DNA from: Ophioceras dolichostomum
Lineage: Eukaryota; Ascomycota; Sordariomycetes; Magnaporthales; Ophioceraceae
Direction: 5' to 3'
NCBI GenBank assembly: GCA_003049485.1
Contig: PYST01000084.1
Coordinates: forward strand, 9,882 to 73,881
DNA length: 64,000 nt
Shown here: piece by piece, positions 57,505-64,000 of the stretch
Layout of the letters: each line of letters opens with the position of its first letter
Numbering within the stretch: position 1 is the stretch's first letter
The notes under the pieces: generated by a model
The model's database searches: none
What the model was told of the DNA's origin: nothing
What the model saw: only the letters and a program-made list of their open reading frames with translations
Translations under genes and position numbers: made by a program

Positions 57505-58461
57505 ATGCCTGCTAGCCCCATCATGGCTGAACCCGGATTCCAGCTTTTCACCTCCCTCCGGTATGATCCCATGCTGGCAACATCCCCGGCTGAATCCAAG
57601 GGGCCTGCGGGATGGAATCATCTCAATCCCTCGTCCCCTCTTTACATGCTAGACTTCCACCGGGATCGCATGCTGAGGGCTGCGGGACATTGGGGTTGGG
57701 AGGCTGCCATCGCCAAGATCGAAGGCGAGGACGGCTTGGCTCGGCTGGAGGCTTTCATCTTGGGCTTGTCGGAGGTGAGCGAGAGCCAAGGGCCGCTCAG
57801 GGTGAGGGTGATGCTCTCCAAAGACGGCCAGCTCGAGCACGAGACGGCACCTGTTGCGCCCTGGCCCATTTCCAATTTGTTTCCTGCAGCACTCCCGCCC
57901 CCAGGAACAAGTGGGGGCGTGATCGGTGAGAATCAAGGGCAGCCGGAGCCGCTACCGGTTCATGCGGTGGTGCCGGACATCAGCCAGACTCTCCGTTCGG
58001 AATACACCCACTACAAGACCACCAACCGATTTATGTACGACAGGGCCCGGAATCGGGCGAGGATCTTTCCAACCGATCACACAGAGGTTCTCATTCTGAG
58101 CAAGACCGACGGCACGGTCATGGAAGGCAGCGTCACCACCCCCTACTTCTGGAGGAACGGCCGCTGGGTGACTCCTCCGGTTGCGCCCGTGTTCAGCAGC
58201 GACGCCGGCAGTGGCGGCCAGGATGGCACCACACGGAGGTGGTCTCTGGAAAGGTATTTGCAGTTCCGCATTCCCAGTGGGAGGCTACAGAAAGACTCAG
58301 CGGTGTGTGCGATTCGGCTATGCTAACACTTGGGTCATTCAAGGGGTCTTTGTGTGGAAGAGCCGATCCTCGCTTCTTCGTTGATCGATGGAGAGGAGTG
58401 CTGGATCAGTAATGGTGTCAGGGGCTATATCATGGGCAAAATCAAGTTGCCCTCACCATAA
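57505..58461 (+). CDS. ABZ2: 4-amino-4-deoxychorismate lyase
   Basis: Fold-type IV PLP enzyme that releases pyruvate from 4-amino-4-deoxychorismate to give p-aminobenzoate for folate synthesis. Exons 57505-58253 and 58344-58461, intron 90 nt (GTATTT, branch GCTAAC, TTCAAG), 288 aa. Features: start block FQLFTSLRYDP; SPLYMLDFHRDRMLRAAGHW; RVRVMLSKDGQLE; PLP lysine K171 in THYKTTNR; the cofactor-contacting glutamate in GTVMEGSVTTPYFWR; and, only after splicing, ERGLCVEEPI, DGEECWISNGVRGYIMGKI. The C-terminal motif (SNGVRGY) confirms the splice. A second in-frame ATG at 57523 (MAEPGFQLF) may be the real start, shortening the protein by six residues. It is the second fold-type IV PLP enzyme in the window after the branched-chain aminotransferase. 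Confidence 0.92.
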
Positions 58462-59238
58462 ACTCGAGCCAGCCTACCTCATGCGAAAGATGGCTCTCCA
58501 CACCCCCTAGTGCAGAACCAGCAAGCCGCATCCCTGGTAGATACCTGAGGTATCTACATTTAAAAGACCTCGCCTCAAACTTCTCACGCTTATTCCGTCG
58601 TCTTTTCCAGCAAAGTATCTAGGTATCATACTGGCGGGCAAATCTGTTGAAATTTTACTATGTTTCGAATGCTAGATGGGATGCATCACATTACATCATC
58701 GCTTGGGCCGTCCCATTGTCACTGCATGTGACCTTAGACGACGTCCGTGATTGCGTCTCAAACTCGACTTCAGCCTTCAACACGTCAAAAGCTGTGACCC
58801 AGGCATTCATTGGCACTTGTGCGAAGCTCCTGCTTCCTTCACGTCGGACGTGACGTTTTGGCACATGAGCTTAAAGCTGTGACACCGCGGAAGGTGCGTG
58901 CTGAAAACGGCCCTGGCTGCGAACTTGACTGTTGTCAAGCACCTAGTGCCTCTCAATTCTTCGAGACAGTTAGTTACAGTATAAGAATGTCGAAAGGAAG
59001 CTCACTGAGCAATATCTCGTTCCTCACTCTCTACCTATCATTTACCTCGTTGATTATCTTACCCTTGAGTCTTACCCAAGCCTGTGAATTACACCCTTGC
59101 AGCCGTGAGCGAGACCATAATTTCTCTTGCATCCCTGTTCCGTTCTCCTTCGACCTAGAGGAAACGATCCTCTGTCCCGTATCTGCATCACTAGCATTCT
59201 ACCAGCACCCAGAAACACCATCGCCGGCGCCGGCAAAC
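58462..59238. other. Intergenic upstream of the pepsin-like gene
   Basis: Contains the promoter of the next gene. The frame of that gene is open upstream to at least 58810 and has an ATG at 58987 followed by a signal-peptide-like stretch (see findings). Confidence 0.6.
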
Positions 59239-60831
59239 ATGGACTCAATGCTACAAACGCAGGCCAAGCTGAGGCAGGAGCTTGGGCTCTCCAGGGTCCC
59301 GCTCATGCTCAACGAGCAGTATAAGCCTAACGGTATCAAGTCCTATGCTTCACTCATGCGCAAGCTCAGATTCGAGCCGACTCAGCCCGGTCCATACGTA
59401 TTCATGAACAAGATGCGGCAGCGCGGGCTAGCCAACATGGGAATTGCCGTCGGAGGCCGCGCGCACATGGAGAAGGTCTTAGTGCGAAGGCTCGAGGAGT
59501 GGAGCGGCAACGACGGCATTGGCAGCAACGTGGTCGAGGTCACGATCGACGACCTTCAGAACGACGCTTTGTACCTGTGTGAGGTTGATGTTGGTGCTCA
59601 GAAGCTCAAGTTGGAGCTCGATACCAGCGCTACTGAGCTGTGGGTAAGTGCTCTCCGATGCCTGTCATATTCTCAAACCAGTAGGGGCAGTATTGAGATA
59701 GGAGGCAAATCGCTCACCAAGGAGGCCGTTGTCGCTACTAGGTTCATGCCGTTGCCCCCGCGAAGCCCGGACCGAGCGGCCACGGTCACAGTGGCGGCAC
59801 CTTTGCTCCCGAGCGATCATCCACATTCAAAACCGCTCCTGACAGGATGTGGCGGCGCGATTTCGGAGCCGGGAGCTCGGCGTCTGGAGAAGTGGGCACA
59901 GACAACGTGATTATCGGCGGGCTCCTCGTGAAGGATCAGCCAGTACACCTGGCAACCACGCTGGATAGAGCACTTTCTAAGCATAGACCGGCCGCCGATG
60001 GGTGTCTTGGTCTCGGTCTCGATCTCGGCGCCGACACAGACGCCCAGCCATCATCCTTCATGGCCAACATGGCCTCCGGCGGAGAGCTCCCCAAGTACGT
60101 GCAGCTTTTCACTACTGCGCTCTACAACCACCGGGGCCCCAAGCAGCACGGATCATTCTGCACATTCGCATATATCGATCAGGACATGATCAAGGCGTCG
60201 GGCCGAGAGATCTCCTGGGTCGATGTCGCCGCCGACTCCTCCAGGAACAACAGGGGCATGTGGATGATCCCCTGCGAATTCGTGGGCGTCAACGACCGCA
60301 AGATCGCCGCCGAAGAACCGCAGGCGGTCAGCATGGCCGCAGTTGACATCGGCACCCCACTTGTGGTCGTGAGCGACGCGGCATGCCTCGCTCTCTACGC
60401 GAAGATCAAAGGCGCGAGGTACAGCTTCGCCCATCAGGGATACCTGATCCCGAAGAGCACGGACCTGGGCAGTCTGCCGCGGTTCGGCATCGCTGTGGGG
60501 GACGGAGGCGGCGGGCAGCAGATCGTCGTTATCCCGTCCGAGGAGCTCGTCTTCGCCGAGGCCGACGCCGATTACTGGTACGGTTCTGTGCAGTCGCGGG
60601 GTGAGAACACGTTCGATGTTCTTGGACACCCGTTCCTGAGATCCGTCTATGCCGTACGTATTTGTATCCGCTTGCCTACCTGTCTTACCCTTGCCCCTGC
60701 TTGCTCTTGCAACTCGGCGAAGAGTTTGCGAACAACCTACTGACTGGTGGTAATTATTGGGTTGGGAATATCAGATCTGGGACCAGGGCAATCGTCGCTT
60801 CGGATACGTGCCAATGAAAGAGGCATCCTAG
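59239..60831 (+). CDS. Pepsin-like (A1 family) aspartic protease homologue with altered triads
   Basis: Exons 59239-59643, 59742-60653 and 60775-60831; introns 98 and 121 nt; 457 aa. The N-terminus (MDSMLQTQAKLRQELGLSRV, then KPNGIKSYASLMRK) matches a fungal A1 subgroup without an obvious signal peptide, which fixes this ATG. Typical blocks: QNDALYLCEVDVGAQKLKLELD, GAGSSASGEVGTDNVIIGG, DGCLGLGLD, SFCTFAYIDQD, FDVLGHPFLRSVYAIWDQGNRRFGY. Catalytic Asp128 and Asp337 are both present, but the triads read DTS and DIG instead of DTG and DTG/DSG; the second lies in MAAVDIGTPLVVVSD. Loss of Thr/Gly at these positions would disturb the active-site geometry, so activity is doubtful. It could still be a binding or regulatory pseudo-protease. 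The last exon is 57 nt. Confidence 0.85.
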
Positions 60832-63422
60832 GCGAAAAGGAGGAATAGAGAGATCTGGGAGTGGATGTGCCTATCCTACCGTTGGCAGCCCTCTCAGCTC
60901 CCGCCAAGACTCGCCAAGGCTTCGAGAACGTTTGTGTTCCGACGGGCAAGGTGGCTGGGCTGGAAATGAGCATCGTGAATTCTACACCCCTGTTCTCAGC
61001 TCTGGATGGATGGATTGCTGTTGTCTACCTCTGTAGACGTGTTCTGAAGATTTCGAGAACCTCGTTTCCTTCACCCGCTCTTTTTCCCTGTTTGTATCCG
61101 TACAACATACGACCGTTGTCTCGTCATTCTTTGTTTTCGTCACTCTAGTATCGGACGGGACTGACAGGCTCCATCGACTTGGGGGGCATCCTGCACTGGA
61201 GGGTGGGGGGAAAACTTGGGCAGTTGGGCTCCCGCACTTTGTCCCACACTGCCGGTAAATTAATTTTTCTTCGTCGAAAATTCACTACACACATGAAGCT
61301 GTTTGCCCCGATTTGAAGAATTCGACGCTCTCTCTTCTTGCCTTTTCGTTTTTCTCTCCTTGAATCGAAAAGTTTGTGTATGTTCCTGTTATCTGTCGTT
61401 CCTCGCATTATATTGTCCCGACTGGCATAGCCAACCCGTCTCGATAGGATGATTTTGATGAGCCCCAACCATTAGCGGATTCGTTGGTAATCATGAGACA
61501 AGCATTGTCGTCAGGCTGGGGCACCTCCGAAGAGCCCGCAGGTTGGATGACGATTTGTTGATCCTGGCCAAGAAAAGCACATGCAAGAGGGCAGGCCCCC
61601 CTCCCATTCCAAGCTTGAGCTTTTCAGATTCAACCACTCCGGTCCAGCCAGCAGAGGTTCAGCTCAACCAGTCCCTGTCCTCTGGTGCAGGAGTGCGGGG
61701 GAGCGTCGTTCTTCGTGAAGCGATGAACCGATGTGAGACTTCAGAACAGCCAACGAGAATGGAAGACGGCCGCGGGTTTGCAGCATGCCAAGACATCACT
61801 GGGAATCACCCTAACCCCAGGCACCGACGGCCGATATGCGGAGGTACAAGGAAATTTGGGGGTTGAGGTTCTGCACGGCGGCGGTTGGGGTGACGGCGGA
61901 CAGTCTGAACAGTTTAGCCTAGCAATGCTGGCGGCATTAGAGGCTCGGCTTACATGTGGTTGTTATGTAGGTATGGTATGGTATGGTATGGTAGGTAGAT
62001 GATCAGATCAGAGGGGATGGGGTCCCCGTTGTGACCGTACAAGTTACACATGTGCGTTTCGATATCGATCTCGGGAATCGGGCTTGCTGACAGACAGCTA
62101 TCCGCATTGTCGAGGCCTGTCTGCAGTCCGGTTGTCCGTTGCGTCCACAGTCAAAGCGAAGCTGATGTTCAAAGCCTGGGGAGGAAGAGTTGCGGTAGAG
62201 GAGTTGCCTGCCTTAGCTCAGGTCTATCTGTGCACCTGTCTGTCCCTGCACGGTCAGTTGTATCCGCTGAGTTCTCCGAGTTCTTAAGGGGTTTCAAAAG
62301 TTCTCTGAGTTCTCAAGTCGTGTATAGCAGCATGAAAATCACGAGTCCTACAAGATCGGGGTAGGCACATCAGGTATGCAGATTTTGCAAAATCGTGCAT
62401 GCACGCCACCTCATCCACAGGCAAATTGGCTGGTCAGGGAACGGAGATGGACGCAGGCGAGCGAGGACGCTTGCATTGGGGAAGCGACTGGCAATTGCAG
62501 GCTCCCAGCGAAGCCCCGAGGTTGGGTCGACATGTTGTTTGCTTTTCCTCTCAGGTTCTCATTTCTTCCTCATCATACCCTCGTCATATAGGTTGAGAAA
62601 TTCCCTATAAAGAAAAGAAACGAAGGAATAAAGTAAAATCAAAATCAAAACATAACACTGCAGTCTAGAAAAGTCCAGTCAGCAGCCGCAGCACAGCATT
62701 TTGGGGGCCTTGGCTTTTGTGGGTGCTGCTCCATGCTCCATGACTCCGTGGTCCAGCCGCCAACTGCCACCGCCGACCCATCTTGGCCTGCTGCCACGTC
62801 CCCAACCCAAAACCTCAATCCCATCGAAAAACATCCGCCAGCGGCAACGAACACCAAAATCCTCCTTCTCTATACGGAGTTGACAGCCAACACGAGGATT
62901 CACCTACGGCGTCTTTGTCACAACGAGCGAGCACAGCAAGGCTTTAGTTAGTCTGGCTTGCCAATCGTCTCTTTTCTCCACGGTCTCCTGGCATCCTCCC
63001 AGTTCTCAGACTGCCCGCTCTGCCTGTGCTCCCTTGGGTTTTCGAGGTGGTTCTCTAATTTTTTTTTTCTTTCGTGCTTCTCTGTTTGTTTGTATTGTAT
63101 CTAACGACTGCACCCTTCCCCAATTAGTCTTCTTCTCCTCCCTCACTCCCTCTTCTGCAACCGCAGGGCGGTCGTTACCCTTGTTACCTTTATTTTCTTT
63201 TTCTTCTGGCCCTTCGTTTCCCACCCTCCTTCTGAGACCCATAAAACTGGCTAAGAAGCACCCCGGAACCTCCCACTACCGTATGATCCGGGCCTGTGAG
63301 GGAAGACGACGGCCTCATCGCAGCTTCGAGCATCGCTGCTCCCTCGGCCCTCGCCGTTGTCCGTCCACGACCGTATCGGCTCCTCCGGCCCGCACGCCAT
63401 ACCCATCAAGGGTATCCGGGAC
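60832..63422. other. 2.6 kb intergenic: upstream region of the Btz gene
   Basis: 3' flank of the pepsin-like gene and the promoter/leader of the Btz gene. Contains a (GGTAT)n microsatellite (61970-61993) and a pyrimidine-rich leader (about 63050-63230). The Btz frame is open back to a TGA at 63297-63299 but has no ATG before 63423. No other gene was seen. Confidence 0.55.
61970..61993 (+). repeat. (GGTAT)n microsatellite
   Basis: Tandem GGTAT units (nearly five copies) in the 3' flank of the pepsin-like gene, continuing into GGTAGGTAG. Confidence 0.9.
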
Positions 63423-64000
63423 ATGATGGCTGCCTCCGCCGCGCCGCGTCGCAGAAAGCTCCCGGGCCACCGTCGCCGGATCGAGGACGAAGGCGAAGAT
63501 GAAGGCGGCCCCGACGCCCTCGACATGCTCGATGACGATTCCCTGACAGACGGCTCTGTCGCCAGCGATGAACACGACCCTGCCGATAACAGTGATACCA
63601 GCAATGTTGAGGAGGGCTCTCCCACTTCGCCCACAGCTGGCAAAACGGCCCAACACGCCCTGAAGACACCCGCCAAATCCTCGGGCCGGACACCGCCAAC
63701 CGACACTGACGTGATGCTGAACGGCTTGTCACTCTCGGACTCGGGCGAGCGGCTACAGGAGCTGCACTTCGACAATTTGGAGGACACCACCACCAAGTCC
63801 TCGGCGCCGATGGTCGTCGATTCTGCTTCGGCCTCGAACGTGCAACCGCCACAGCCACAGCAGTCTGAGCCACCACAACAGGAACGGCGCCGGCGAGAGC
63901 ACGACGAGTACCGGAAGAAGAGGGACGAAGACCCGGCATTTGTGCCGAACAGGGGTGCCTTCTTCATGCACGACCACCGCAGCCCCGGCCCGTCTGCCAA
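63423..64000 (+). CDS. CASC3/Barentsz (Btz) domain protein, partial at right edge
   Basis: The frame from ATG 63423 (MMAASAAPRRRKLPGHRRR) is open to the end of the window, so 192 complete codons are visible. The N-terminus is basic, then strongly acidic (DEGEDEGGPDALDMLDDD), Ser/Thr/Pro-rich and probably disordered. Near residues 160-185 the sequence EYRKKRDEDPAFVPNRGAFFMHDHR appears, the Btz/SELOR core with the Pro-x-x-G/A-x-F-F/Y-x-H-D-D/H-R pattern that binds eIF4A-III (eIF4AIII) in exon-junction-type complexes. The protein is therefore likely to be involved in mRNA localisation, translation or export. The remainder lies beyond base 64000. A 3' splice-like CAG at 63321-63323 means an upstream exon cannot be excluded. 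Confidence 0.82.
   Translation, partial: MMAASAAPRRRKLPGHRRRIEDEGEDEGGPDALDMLDDDSLTDGSVASDEHDPADNSDTSNVEEGSPTSPTAGKTAQHALKTPAKSSGRTPPTDTDVMLNGLSLSDSGERLQELHFDNLEDTTTKSSAPMVVDSASASNVQPPQPQQSEPPQQERRRREHDEYRKKRDEDPAFVPNRGAFFMHDHRSPGPSA

Noticed and set aside
1..64000. Transposons, CRISPR arrays, secondary-metabolite or phage-like clusters
   Set aside because: No transposase, integrase, reverse transcriptase, long terminal repeats, spacer arrays, PKS/NRPS domains or prokaryotic operons are visible; the gene set is ordinary fungal.

Overview
The window is nuclear DNA of a filamentous ascomycete, most likely a Sordariomycete of the Sordariales/Chaetomiaceae type. The evidence is GC-rich exons, genes split by introns of about 60-190 nt with GTAAGT-like 5' sites and CTAAC/CTAAT branch points, wide intergenic spaces, a type II tRNA-Ser(GCU) with an intron, and fungal-specific proteins (nitrite reductase with FAD, BFD, sirohaem and Rieske modules; sterol-regulator SREBP; TOM70; fungal sedolisin; fungal class A1 aspartic protease). 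Exon joins below were worked out by hand from splice signals and reading frame; no transcript data were used.

Layout from left to right: 3' end of a K+/H+ antiporter (1-927, +); tRNA-Ser(GCU) (1801-1909, +); NAD(P)H nitrite reductase (3444-7413, +) with a GATA/NirA-type promoter; SREBP-type bHLH regulator (8783-12148, -); a 4.7 kb gap with a possible gene relic; an unknown, possibly mitochondrial protein (16878-17714, +); RAE1 (18554-19731, -); an unknown conserved-looking protein (21577-23285, -); ethanolamine-phosphate cytidylyltransferase (24997-26687, +); branched-chain aminotransferase (28953-30416, +); a coiled-coil protein (31028-32295, -); a sedolisin (33966-36459, +); a 7-segment membrane protein (36919-38897, -); an AhpC/TSA-like protein (40652-42391, -); UPF1 (45213-48839, -) divergent from IMP4 (49563-50528, +); an Sso-type syntaxin (52002-53285, +); TOM70 (54619-56916, -) divergent from 4-amino-4-deoxychorismate lyase (57505-58461, +); a pepsin-like protein with altered catalytic triads (59239-60831, +); and the start of a Barentsz/CASC3 (Btz) gene cut by the right edge (63423-64000, +).

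Most of this is core housekeeping: nitrogen assimilation, sterol/oxygen sensing, phospholipid synthesis, mRNA export and surveillance (RAE1, UPF1, Btz), ribosome assembly, mitochondrial import and secretion. There is no operon, cluster or mobile element, and I do not see a convincing new multi-gene 'system'. The points worth a second look are local: tiny exons (6, 19 and 24 nt), a stop-free intron of 41 codons in the sedolisin, an aspartic-protease homologue with DTS/DIG in place of DTG/DTG plus an in-frame signal-like extension, an insert inside the nitrite reductase Rieske domain, and clear regulatory motifs upstream of the nitrogen, branched-chain amino acid and folate genes.
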